Shown here in pieces: positions 7,909 through 15,607 of a DNA stretch of 18,696 nt; position 1 is the first letter of the stretch, and every line of letters begins with the position of its first letter. Location: the NCBI GenBank assembly GCA_964607865.1, contig CAZSLZ010000060.1, positions 1 through 18,696 on the forward strand, in the 5' to 3' direction. The notes beneath the pieces are model-generated. The model worked only from the letters and a program-made list of their open reading frames with translations. It ran no database searches and was not told where the DNA came from. The position numbers and the translations under genes are program-made. This DNA is from CAZSLZ01 sp964607865 (GTDB taxonomy: Bacteria; Vulcanimicrobiota; JAJTBE01; CAZSLZ01).

Positions 7909-9264
7909 ATGTTTCACCGTTACAAGGTTTTATTTCTAGTTCTGTTTATATTTATAAGTTTTATAGTTGTTCTGTCAGGGGGTAGTTGCAACGAAAAAGA
8001 GATTGATTATTATTCCAGAATCTGGGTTAATAATGCAAATGTTTATCCCGGTGAGGATATTAAATTACAATATCGCCTTGAAATAAGCCAGATTAAAAAA
8101 AGAATTAACATACCCTATCAAATACGCATTTACAGAGTAGATGCAGAGGGAATAGAAAATGCAGCACAACAGGAAGAAGCTGGTTTGGAACAGACAGATG
8201 AAAAAGCCAATCGGGATTTCATGAAAAAAGCATATAAGACATTTAATTTGAAGCAGTGGTTTTATCCCGATGAAAATCATTGGATTAATGTGGAAAAAGA
8301 ACAAGTTTTAAAAGGCCTGCCCCCCGGATATTATTATGTTTTTATTGAATTTGGCGACAGTAAAACCTCTGCCAGGTTCCATATTTCCAGAATCGGGGCT
8401 GTCAGTAAAGCTGTGGGCGATCAGGCTGTAATTCTGGTTCAGGACAAAAAAACATCTGAACCTGTAGGTAATGCCCTTGTGAAAATGAAGTCGAAACAGG
8501 GCTATATGAAAATTGGCAAAACCGACGCCAACGGAATTTTAAGAAAAAATACCGGGGTTTTGTTTGAAAAACGAGGATATGGCGGGACTTTAGATTTATT
8601 AATTGAGAAGGATGACAGTATAGTTGTTTTTGAGGCTTACACCCATACCGGAGAAAGAAAGGAGTTTAAAGGTTATATTTTCACCGACAGGCCCATTTAC
8701 CGGCCGGGGCAAAAGGTTTACATAAAAGGAATATTACGCAACCTTGAAGACAATCAGTTGAGCCCTGTTATGAATGAAACTGTTAAGGTAACTGTTAACA
8801 GCCCAAAGGGAGATAAAATTCTGGAGAAGGAAATTGTCTCCGATGAATTCGGCGCCTTTTCCGATTCCCTGAATCTGGGGGAAGAACCCCCGCTGGGGCG
8901 GTATAGCATTTATGTTAACTGGGAAAACCAGAACCAATACGGATACTTTGATGTTGAAGAATACCGCAAACCCGAATACGAAATTGTGGTGAACACCGAA
9001 AAAGAACACTACCTTCAGGGCCAGCCTGTAACCTTTAATATCAATGCCAAATACTATTTCGGCGGCGCCGTTTCCAATACCAAATTCAATTATGAAATTC
9101 TTCGCAGCAACTATCATTACCACACCCCCGGTTACTGGTGGAGTAAAAGAAGCAGGCCTTATTACAATACTTACAACGAAACTGTGAAACAGGGCGAGAG
9201 CATAACAGATAAGGACGGAAATGCAAAAGTTGAAATTATAACCGAAGATTCCCCGAATAATTAA
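7909..9264 (+). pseudogene. Alpha-2-macroglobulin, N-terminal part before in-frame TAA
   Basis: First 451 residues of a bacterial alpha-2-macroglobulin, an envelope protease trap. A strong hydrophobic signal segment (about 5-25) ends in LSGGSC; the cysteine may be lipidated, but Gly at -3 is a poor lipobox. MG beta-sandwich domains follow, with the family motif DRPIYRPGQKVYIKG and later EYRKPEYEI. AAAGGGG eight bases before ATG 7909 decides the start over ATG 7891, which has no Shine-Dalgarno. The frame ends at TAA 9262-9264 (SPNN then stop), but the codons right after it continue the same domain in the same frame (NYRIVVRMVDESRR). The break is thus a single nonsense codon, not a frameshift. 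Alone, this part lacks bait and thioester. A true mutation or a base error are both possible. Confidence 0.85.
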
Positions 9265-9285
9265 AATTACCGAATTGTTGTCAGA

Positions 9286-12200
9286 ATGGTGGATGAAAGC
9301 CGGCGCGAGGCAACTGGAGGCGCCAGTGTGGTGATTACCACAGGCACCTTTTTTATTGATCTTCAAGCCGGCAGATACTTTTACAGCCCTGCAGACAAAG
9401 TCCGCATGAAAGTTATAACAAAAGATTACCAGCAAAAACCTGTTTCCAAAAGCGTAAAAATGGAAGTAACCCGCCGTTTGTGGAACAATGACAAGCGAGA
9501 ATATGAATCTTCCCAATTATTGGCTGAAACCGTGGAAACCGGCAAAAACGGCGTGGGATATCTGGAATTTATACCCGACAAACCGGGTGAGTTTGTTGTT
9601 AATGCCCGGGCCATTGATGAATATGAAAATAAAGTTACCAGCGCCACCAATTTTTATGCTTTCGAGAGTGGAGGTTATAACTGGTATAATGCATCGGCAA
9701 TAGAAATCAAGGCCGACAGGGACTTTTATAACTATGGCGATACAGTCCGCCTGATGGTTACCAACCCTTATAACTCTGGAAAAGCTCTGCTTCAAATTGA
9801 GGGTGATAAGATTTATGATTCTAAAATGATTGAGCTGGATAATTCTGTGATTGTTTATGAATTTGAAGCAAAACAGGAGTATGCTCCCAATGTTTTCGCC
9901 ACCCTTTCCTACTGGAAGGACGGAAAATTCAACTCAACTTCAGAAACAGTGGTAATACCAGCGAAAGATAAATTTGTAAATTTAAAAATCAAGACTGACA
10001 GGGAGAAATATAAGCCAAGGCAAACCGGAACTTATAAACTTCAAACTGTAAAAGAAGACGGAACTCCGGTTTCCTGCCAGATTACCCTGGGGGTTAGCGA
10101 TGAATCGCTCTTTGCTGTCAAAGAGGATGAAACGCCCAATATTCAGAAATATTTCTATGGAAACCGTTATAACAAGGTTCAAACCAGTTCTTCCCAGATT
10201 CATGCATACTACCATGGATATGAAGAAGATGTGGCGGATGAAGCTGCTCCGGCAGGTACCCCGCCGCCGGCGCCTATGGAAAAGCGGGAAAAAAGTATGG
10301 CTGCTGAGCCCAATCTGCAGCAACCCGATTTTGTAAGGGAATTCTTCCCAGATACCTGCTATTTCAATTCCAACATAATAACTGACCATAGGGGCATGGC
10401 AGAAGTTCAGGTTAAATTCCCCGATACCCTTACCACCTGGCGGGCAACTGCCCGGGGAGTGAGCAAAAAAACCGAGGTAGGGCAGAATAATTATAAAGTG
10501 ATTGTGACCAAGGATCTACTCATCCGGTTGATTACTCCAAGATTTCTGGTGGAAAAAGACAGGGCTGTGATCTCGGGTATAGTTCATAATTATACCGATA
10601 AGAATCTGACAGTGCAGCTGTCTTTGGAATCGGAACAGGTGAGTTTGAATTCCGACACCAACCGAAAGGTTGAAGTCCCTGCTCAGGGGAAGGCCCGTAT
10701 AGACTGGGAAATAGTGGCGCCGGTTCCCGGCGAAGCCAGGTTCCTGGTTAAGGCCCTCACAACTGAAGAATCCGATGCAGTATCCCTGAAAATTCCAATT
10801 CATCCATACGGTGTGGAAGAATTGGTAGCCGATGCTGGCAGTTCTGAGGATGAAATTGAACTTACAGCCAGTTTTCCTGAAGATATTAATAGAAATTCCA
10901 CTTCCATGACAGTTAATATTTCTCCGTCACTGGCGGGCACCCTGATGGGTGCGCTTGAATATCTGGCTCAGTATACTTACGGTTGTACAGAGCAGACTTT
11001 AAGCCGGTTTATTCCCAACGCTGTGGTTCAGAAAGCTCTGCGTGAATTCGGGGTAAAGAACGAAAAACTCCAGAAGGAATTGCCAAAAATGATGGAAAAA
11101 GGGCTTGTTCGTTTATACGATTATCAGCACTCTGATGGAGGATGGGGCTGGTGGAAAAACGACGAATCTCATCCCTTTATGACCGCATATGCGGTCTATG
11201 GGCTTTCTCTTGCCAAGAAATCCAATTATGATATTAAAGAATCGGTAATTAATGATGGCGTAAATTGGTTGCTCAATAATTATAAGAAGGATATGGAGTT
11301 GAAAACAAAAGCCTATATTCTTTTTGCACTTTCTGAAGCCCAGGTTTACGAAAAGGAAAAAATGGCAGAGGTTTTCAAAAAAAGAGAAAAACTGGATAAT
11401 TACTCAAAAGCCATATTGGCTATAGCTTTGCATCGCAGCGAGATGTTTGAGGAATCCGGCACTCTTATCAAGGAACTGGAAAAAAGCGCCCAGCTGGGCT
11501 CAACTCTTGCCTACTGGAAAGGCCAGGGCAAATATTCCTGGACTGATAACCCGGTAGAAACCACTTCATTTGTAATTCAGGCGTTTCTTGAGATTGACAG
11601 AAACAACCCGCTGGTGGAAAAAGGAGTCAGATACCTGGCGGTTTCCCGAAGAGGTAATCGCTGGAACTCCACTAAGGACACAGCTATGGCTGTTCTGGCT
11701 ATTCTGGAGTATGTAAAACAGACCGGCGAGATGACTCCAGAGTTTACAGCCACTCTATGGTTCAATAATAACACAATTGGCGAGTACAATATGACAAAGA
11801 AAAACATCTCTTCCGGAGGAGTTAATGTGAAAATTCCCGTGGATATGATAAGAACCGGAGAAAATAAAATAAGAATAGCCAAGATAGGCCCGGGCAGGGT
11901 TTATGGCAGTTATGCCCTGAGTTATTTTTCCCCGGAAAACCTGGAAAAAAGTATGAATAATGGCATCAAGGTAACCAGAAAATATTACCTTGTCCAGCCA
12001 CTGGATACCAGGGAAAAGGCTATGAATAAAACAGACCTGGAAAAACAATATAATGTGGTGGTAAGGGGAGAAGATAAACTGGTTCCTTTAAAGGATGTAA
12101 CCAAAATCGAGTTAAAACCCCAGGATATTATTGAAGTTGAACTGAGTGTGGAATCGGCAGGTGGCAATGAATATGTGATGATTGAAGATTTTAAACCTGC

Positions 12201-12447
12201 AGGGTGCGAAGCTGTTAAGGAAGAATCGGAATATTGGAATTGGTGGTATTCCCACCGTGAATATCGGGATGAAAAAGTAGCATTTTTTGCCACTGATTTT
12301 CCCGGTGGAGAACAGACTTTCCGTTACAGGCTGCGGGCTGAGACTCCGGGCCGGTTTACGGTATTGCCTGCAAGGGCGGAGTTAATGTATTTTCCTGATC
12401 TGGGTGGAAGAAGTGCCGAAGCCCATTTCACCATCAAAGAAAAATAA
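9286..12447 (+). pseudogene. Alpha-2-macroglobulin, C-terminal part with thioester
   Basis: The remaining 1053 residues, in frame with the upstream part. It begins inside an MG domain at ATG 9286, which has no Shine-Dalgarno and no signal peptide, so it cannot be a proper secreted product alone. A low-complexity Ala/Pro/Glu stretch at about 10230-10320 (AAPAGTPPPAPMEKREK) is a good bait-region candidate, since it precedes the family motif FFPDTCYFN. The thioester CTEQ is intact (Cys codon 10984-10986, about residue 1026 of the joined protein), in YGCTEQTLSRF. An alpha/alpha thioester domain follows (SDGGWGWWKND), then the receptor-like macroglobulin end. Joined length is about 1,512 residues, typical for YfaS-type proteins. 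The usual partner, penicillin-binding protein PbpC, is absent here; a predicted pseudo-protease gene follows instead. Coding quality after the stop is as good as before it. Confidence 0.88.
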
Positions 12448-12477
12448 TCTGTAAAATAAAGGGTAAATCCAATATGG

Positions 12478-12506
12478 TTTAAAATATATTTGAGTGATTC
12501 TATAAT
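12478..12506 (+). promoter_or_regulatory. Candidate promoter for the secreted pseudo-gluzincin gene
   Basis: TTTAAA (12478-12483), a 17-nt spacer and a perfect TATAAT (12501-12506). The start of transcription would fall near 12513, at the edge of the AGGAGG at 12512-12517, leaving AAGGA at 12522-12526 as the ribosome site. No terminator is seen between the macroglobulin gene and this point, so read-through is also possible. Confidence 0.4.
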
Positions 12507-12530
12507 ATTTTAGGAGGATATAAGGAAATT

Positions 12531-13730
12531 ATGACCAGAAAAAAATTATTTCTGCTGGCAGTTATGTTAATTGTCAGTATTACTACAACCAGTTTATTTG
12601 CGGAAACTGTCAAACCCGGTGATGATAAACGGGGTCCCAGAATAAGAATAAACGAAATTAAACGAACCAATGATGGAGTTATGGTGGAGGGTATCGTGAA
12701 AGACTATGATTCCAATATAAAAGATGTTTTGTATGCATTTGTGAATGTAGAAAAATTCGAGATGGTGGAACCCGCCAGTTTCAATCACATCGATGCAGTA
12801 GACGGAGCTTATGATTCTAAAATTGAGAGTTTCAGCATTAATGTTAAAAATGAAAAACAGGTAGGCTATCTCTATATCAAAGCTCTGGACGAGCGGGGAA
12901 ATGAGTCCCGGGCTAAATTACTGCTGGAAACTCCGAAAGGAAGTAAAAAAATAAAAGAAACTGTGTTTATGTCTGATTCAGCCCTGGATTTAAAACATGA
13001 GAAATTTGAAAAGGTAAGGGTCTATTTTTCAGAAGATATCGATTCAAAAATGGTAATGCAGGTGGTCGATAAAGTTAAGGCGTTCCAGACCCTGATAAGC
13101 GACAGTATGGGATTCAAAGATTTCCAACCCATCCATGTTCTGCTTTACAAGGCAGGGGATGAATACGATGAAAGCTTCAGAAATTATCAGAGCACTTTTG
13201 AACATAATATATTCACCTTCCCAGTAAAAGTGAAAAAGATCGAGGAATTACAAAACTTCAATATGCAGTTGGATTATTATATCCCCCATACCATAGCTTT
13301 TCACAGCACCACCGAATACTTCAAGGAAAAGGACAAATTTGAGTGGCTGGCAATAGGAATTACCGACTACATGGCTCACAGGTATCTTCAGATGTATTTC
13401 CCAAAACATCAATATCAACCCTATAAGATAAGAGTCAAGCAAGTTAAGGACGTAACCAAGGGCAAACTACCCAGAACAGCGGATGTGCTGAAAGATAAAC
13501 CCACCCAGGTGGATTATCTTATAGGTTCAGCTTTCATAAAAATGATTGCTGACAAAAAAGGCCCTGGTATTTTAAATACTTTTTTTGGTGAATTGGAAAA
13601 TATACCCAGAAACAAAAGGGATATTGACATAGTTATTAAACAACTGGAAACTGTGGTGGGTGAAGACTTTCAACAGTTGTTAAATGAATATCCTGTTGAC
13701 AAAGCTATGGAGCAGGTAAAAAGTAAATAA
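12531..13730 (+). CDS. Secreted peptidase-MA-like protein, predicted pseudoenzyme
   Basis: A 399-residue exported protein. Residues 1-24 form a Sec signal peptide (cleavage expected after SLFA). Residues about 35-135 look like one beta-sandwich domain. From about 155 on, the pattern resembles the peptidase-MA family of zinc gluzincins: IHVLLY with a following loop, a helix where HExxH is expected, then W-L-x-x-G-x-x-D-Y, and a C-terminal helical region (DYLIGSAFIKMIADKKGPG). At the active-site positions the protein reads HTIAF at 253-257, so only the first His remains, and WLAIGITDY at 272-280, where the usual Glu ligand (WLxEGxAxY) is Ile275. A working protease is therefore unlikely. It lies 83 nt after the macroglobulin gene and ends at a strong terminator. 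The fold is my inference from pattern; a fully novel domain is the alternative. Confidence 0.65.
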   Translation: MTRKKLFLLAVMLIVSITTTSLFAETVKPGDDKRGPRIRINEIKRTNDGVMVEGIVKDYDSNIKDVLYAFVNVEKFEMVEPASFNHIDAVDGAYDSKIESFSINVKNEKQVGYLYIKALDERGNESRAKLLLETPKGSKKIKETVFMSDSALDLKHEKFEKVRVYFSEDIDSKMVMQVVDKVKAFQTLISDSMGFKDFQPIHVLLYKAGDEYDESFRNYQSTFEHNIFTFPVKVKKIEELQNFNMQLDYYIPHTIAFHSTTEYFKEKDKFEWLAIGITDYMAHRYLQMYFPKHQYQPYKIRVKQVKDVTKGKLPRTADVLKDKPTQVDYLIGSAFIKMIADKKGPGILNTFFGELENIPRNKRDIDIVIKQLETVVGEDFQQLLNEYPVDKAMEQVKSK

Positions 13731-13741
13731 CACAATAACCA

Positions 13742-13820
13742 GCAGGCAAATAGATTCAGGTTTATTGCGACTATTTAATAAAGGCTTCGTAACAATAACG
13801 GAGCCTTTTGTTTTGCCTGC
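13742..13820. repeat. Inverted repeat enclosing the terminator
   Basis: GCAGGCAAA at 13742-13750 and TTTGCCTGC at 13812-13820 are a perfect 9-bp inverted repeat placed just outside the terminator hairpin. If both form, the RNA has a two-level stem. Confidence 0.6.
13780..13814 (+). terminator. Rho-independent terminator after the pseudo-gluzincin gene
   Basis: An 11-bp stem (13780-13790 with 13798-13808, one G-T pair) closes a 7-nt loop and is followed by a T-rich tail. It lies 50 nt after the stop codon and ends the macroglobulin region. Confidence 0.9.
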
Positions 13821-13967
13821 ATTTAATGGAAATTGCATAACATGGTGCTGTTTCTGTCTTTAATTCTCGTCATCGCCAGCATCTGCCGGATGGATGGCGT
13901 TCTATACCCCACCAAAGAAATATGAATGTGAAATAATGAACAAACTTTATCATAAAGGGTAAAAAAA
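13815..13967. other. Intergenic stretch with one complex hairpin
   Basis: Between the terminator and the CarD promoter I see no gene. The only structure is at 13868-13904: CGCCA (13874-13878) pairs with TGGCG (13895-13899), and CATC (13880-13883) with GATG (13889-13892), with small bulges. It begins CGTCATCGC and ends GGCGTTCT, which recalls the ends of the palindromic element at 15206-15322, so it may be a diverged copy. Confidence 0.35.
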
Positions 13968-13978
13968 TGATGTTAGAC

Positions 13979-14007
13979 TTGCAAAATTTATTCATTTATG
14001 GTATAAT
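13979..14007 (+). promoter_or_regulatory. Sigma70-type promoter for the CarD-ankyrin unit
   Basis: TTGCAA (13979-13984), exactly 17 nt, then a perfect TATAAT (14002-14007). Transcription should start near 14014, giving a leader of more than 80 nt. In it GACTGA (14027-14032) can pair with TCAGTC just before the coding region. Confidence 0.65.
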
Positions 14008-14100
14008 AAATATAGACTTGATGAAGACTGATTAAATAGACCCGATTATACTTAAAAAAAGCGATTTTTCGGAAGTTTTCAGTCGGTTTCACTTGATGAG

Positions 14101-14106
14101 AGGAGG
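14101..14106 (+). promoter_or_regulatory. Perfect Shine-Dalgarno without a normal start codon
   Basis: AGGAGG is a full match to the anti-Shine-Dalgarno, yet no ATG, GTG or TTG follows within 5-12 nt. The in-frame codon at the best distance (7 nt) is ATA at 14114. ATG 14096 lies before the site and ATG 14135 lies 28 nt after it. Confidence 0.6.
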
Positions 14107-14134
14107 AAGTAAAATAACTAGTAAGTCAGAAAAT

Positions 14135-14701
14135 ATGGTTGACGCCAAAATGATGAAAAAGAACAATAAAATTAACTGCAGTATCAAGAATTGGGATTTT
14201 GATCCAGAGAAAATGAAAGTAGGGGCCAAGGTATTTCACCCTTTTTATGGAATTGGAACCTATGTAGGGAATAACAAAACGAAAAAGGTGCTGGGAAAGA
14301 AGTGCAAGTTTTCTACTTTTACTTTTGATGCCAAAAACCTGAAGGTTATGTTGAGTACTGATTCAGATACATTAATTCAGAAGATGATTCCCAGTAACGA
14401 ATTTTTCAAGGTGCTGGAAATTTTGAAAGATGAAGGCTATTCCTTCAAGTCTTTCAAAGGCGGGGCTTATCAACGATATAAAAAGTCACTGAGTAAAATT
14501 AAAAGCGGTAACATTTTTGATGTGGCTGAAGTATTAAGAGATCTCAATTACATGAAAAAAATGAAAAAAAGAATATCCAAGAACGAAAAAAAGTTATTAA
14601 AAAAGATTAAAGAATCGTTCTGCAATACCATCAGCAGTGTTGCAGATGTGGATGACAAGGAAGCAAAGAAAATGCTGAATAAACTACTCACGATTGCTTA
14701 A
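14135..14701 (+). CDS. CarD-family RNA polymerase-binding regulator
   Basis: About 188 residues from ATG 14135. The CarD/TRCF RNA-polymerase-interacting domain begins with MKVGAKVFHPFYGIGTYVG (from about 14211), the usual opening for the Tudor-like fold that docks on the beta subunit and stabilises open promoter complexes. The helical, basic DNA-binding half follows, with KSGNIFDVAEVLRDLNYMKK and KKRISKNEKKLLKKI. At the position of the conserved Trp that wedges into the -10 edge in mycobacterial CarD, I read Ala followed by Tyr (GGAYQRYKKSL). Some 25 charged residues precede the domain, more than usual. The start is unsure: 14093 (TTG), 14096, 14135 and 14150 are all in frame, and the only strong Shine-Dalgarno points at ATA 14114. 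An ankyrin gene follows 25 nt after the stop. Confidence 0.82.
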   Translation: MVDAKMMKKNNKINCSIKNWDFDPEKMKVGAKVFHPFYGIGTYVGNNKTKKVLGKKCKFSTFTFDAKNLKVMLSTDSDTLIQKMIPSNEFFKVLEILKDEGYSFKSFKGGAYQRYKKSLSKIKSGNIFDVAEVLRDLNYMKKMKKRISKNEKKLLKKIKESFCNTISSVADVDDKEAKKMLNKLLTIA

Positions 14702-14726
14702 TTCAACTATAATATCCAGGAGAGGA

Positions 14727-15026
14727 ATGATATATTCAATGAAAAAAAAGAAAGTTTTTGAACTAATAAGAGAGGGCAACTCGAAAAAGATAAAAATGCT
14801 GGTTGAGGACAACCCGGATCTGGTGGATGTAAGAAACAAGCACGGTGAAACCCCATTACACTGGGCCGCATACCGCGGAGAGAGAAAAATTGCAAAAATT
14901 CTTATTGAAAATGATGCCGATGTTAATTGCAGGGATCATTACGGCGACTCGCCTTTACATCTGGCAGAAAAAAGAGGGCATAAAGCCATAGCTCGGAGGC
15001 TGAGAAAAGTAGGCGCTACCGTATAA
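14727..15026 (+). CDS. Small ankyrin-repeat protein
   Basis: A 99-residue cytoplasmic protein made almost wholly of ankyrin repeats. One repeat is HGETPLHWAAYRGERKIAKILIENDADVN, written here by its ends HGETPLHWAA and ENDADVN; the next has YGDSPLHLAEKRGHKAIARRL and ends GATV. The N-terminal KKVFELIREGNSKKIKMLVE forms the capping repeat. Such proteins bind protein partners and have no enzymatic role. AGGAG at 14718-14722 is close to ATG 14727; ATG 14739 (MKKKKVFEL) is the alternative and gives 95 residues. The 25-nt gap to carD and the shared terminator argue for one transcript, so the CarD protein or RNA polymerase is a possible partner, which is inference. Confidence 0.85.
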   Translation: MIYSMKKKKVFELIREGNSKKIKMLVEDNPDLVDVRNKHGETPLHWAAYRGERKIAKILIENDADVNCRDHYGDSPLHLAEKRGHKAIARRLRKVGATV

Positions 15027-15052
15027 CTCAGAAATATAATACATAGAATGAT

Positions 15053-15087
15053 AAAATATGATCTTTATTTAAAGATCATATTTTTTT
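15053..15087 (+). terminator. Rho-independent terminator after the ankyrin gene
   Basis: A perfect 14-bp stem (15053-15066 with 15071-15084) around the loop ATTT, followed by more T. The stem is AT-rich but long; symmetrical A and T flanks may allow use from both sides. Confidence 0.85.
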
Positions 15088-15205
15088 ATAAAGTGTCTAA
15101 AATTTACTTATTTGGGTATATATGAAAATAAGAGAATAAAATAAATGTTAATTCCAAAAAAACTTCAACGATTTTTGAAAGAAAAAACGAAATCTACACA
15201 AAAAT

Positions 15206-15322
15206 CGACATCACGAGGAGTCCACAAGCCGACGTGGTGATCTCTGTACCACCCGGGTATGCGGGTTAGGAATAAACAAGATCTAAATTGAGATTGCCTC
15301 CCCTCCGAGTTTCGCAATGACG
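15206..15322. repeat. Palindromic intergenic repeat element (two inverted units)
   Basis: The left unit (15206-15244) begins CGACATCACGAGGAGTCC and ends GTGGTGATCTC; the right unit (15290-15322) begins GAGATTGCC and ends CGCAATGACG. Read on the opposite strand the right unit has the same layout as the left, so they are imperfect inverted copies. Each unit also folds on itself (ATCAC/GTGAT; ATTGC/GCAAT). A small hairpin ACCCG/CGGGT lies between them. The pattern CGTCATTGCGAGGAG...GGCAATCTC is a repeat type I know from many bacterial genomes, often as scattered non-coding copies. Confidence 0.7.
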
Positions 15323-15342
15323 GCATAACGGGATATGGAAAT

Positions 15343-15372
15343 GTGACGGACTTTTGGGAAACAGAATAGAAT
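15343..15372 (+). promoter_or_regulatory. Possible promoter for the porin gene
   Basis: GTGACG (15343-15348), 18 nt, then TAGAAT (15367-15372). It lies just outside the palindromic element and about 20 nt before the ATG at 15393. Confidence 0.35.
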
Positions 15373-15392
15373 TTATTGTTAAGGAGAAAGAA

Positions 15393-15605
15393 ATGAAAAA
15401 AGTAATTGGGCTTTTGATAGTATTTGCCTGCCTTATTTTGGTTTCGGAAGCTATCGCAGCCCCGACAGCTGTTTTGAAAAAGAAAAAAGACCAGCAGTCC
15501 AATAATTTACTGGAAGCCACTGATTTGTCTTCTGAGGATGAGGGAGTGGTGCTGGCAGACAGTGAATCAGGCGATACCAAAGATAAGAAAAAAAAAACAG
15601 GCTGA
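15393..15605 (+). pseudogene. Porin 5' fragment: signal peptide and linker
   Basis: 70 residues. AAGGAG is well placed before ATG 15393. A clear Sec signal peptide (MKKVIGLLIVFACLILVSEAIAA) is followed by a polar, acidic linker. The frame runs through ten A (15588-15597) and stops at TGA 15603-15605. The mature barrel is encoded directly downstream in the -1 frame, starting at once with barrel sequence and without its own export signal. Adding one A, or removing two, fuses the two parts into one frame of 448 residues, a usual length for the alginate-export porin family. I therefore read this as the 5' end of the porin gene and not as a separate small secreted protein. Confidence 0.75.
15588..15597. 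repeat. A10 homopolymer at the porin frame break
   Basis: Ten A after AAG. The coding frame changes exactly here from the signal-peptide frame to the barrel frame. Runs of nine or more A are known sites of polymerase slippage. Confidence 0.9.
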
Positions 15606-15607
15606 AA

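Noticed and set aside
9262..9264. Selenocysteine or pyrrolysine recoding in the macroglobulin.
   Set aside because: The codon is TAA, not TGA or TAG, and no recoding element is seen.
8734..9516. A 260-codon minus-strand open frame opposite the macroglobulin gene.
   Set aside because: It is a by-product of codon use on the plus strand; the plus-strand frame has clear macroglobulin motifs across the same bases.
15266..15580. A 104-codon minus-strand open frame across the repeat element and porin start.
   Set aside because: It overlaps the palindromic repeat and a well-supported signal peptide gene, and its protein has no recognisable features.
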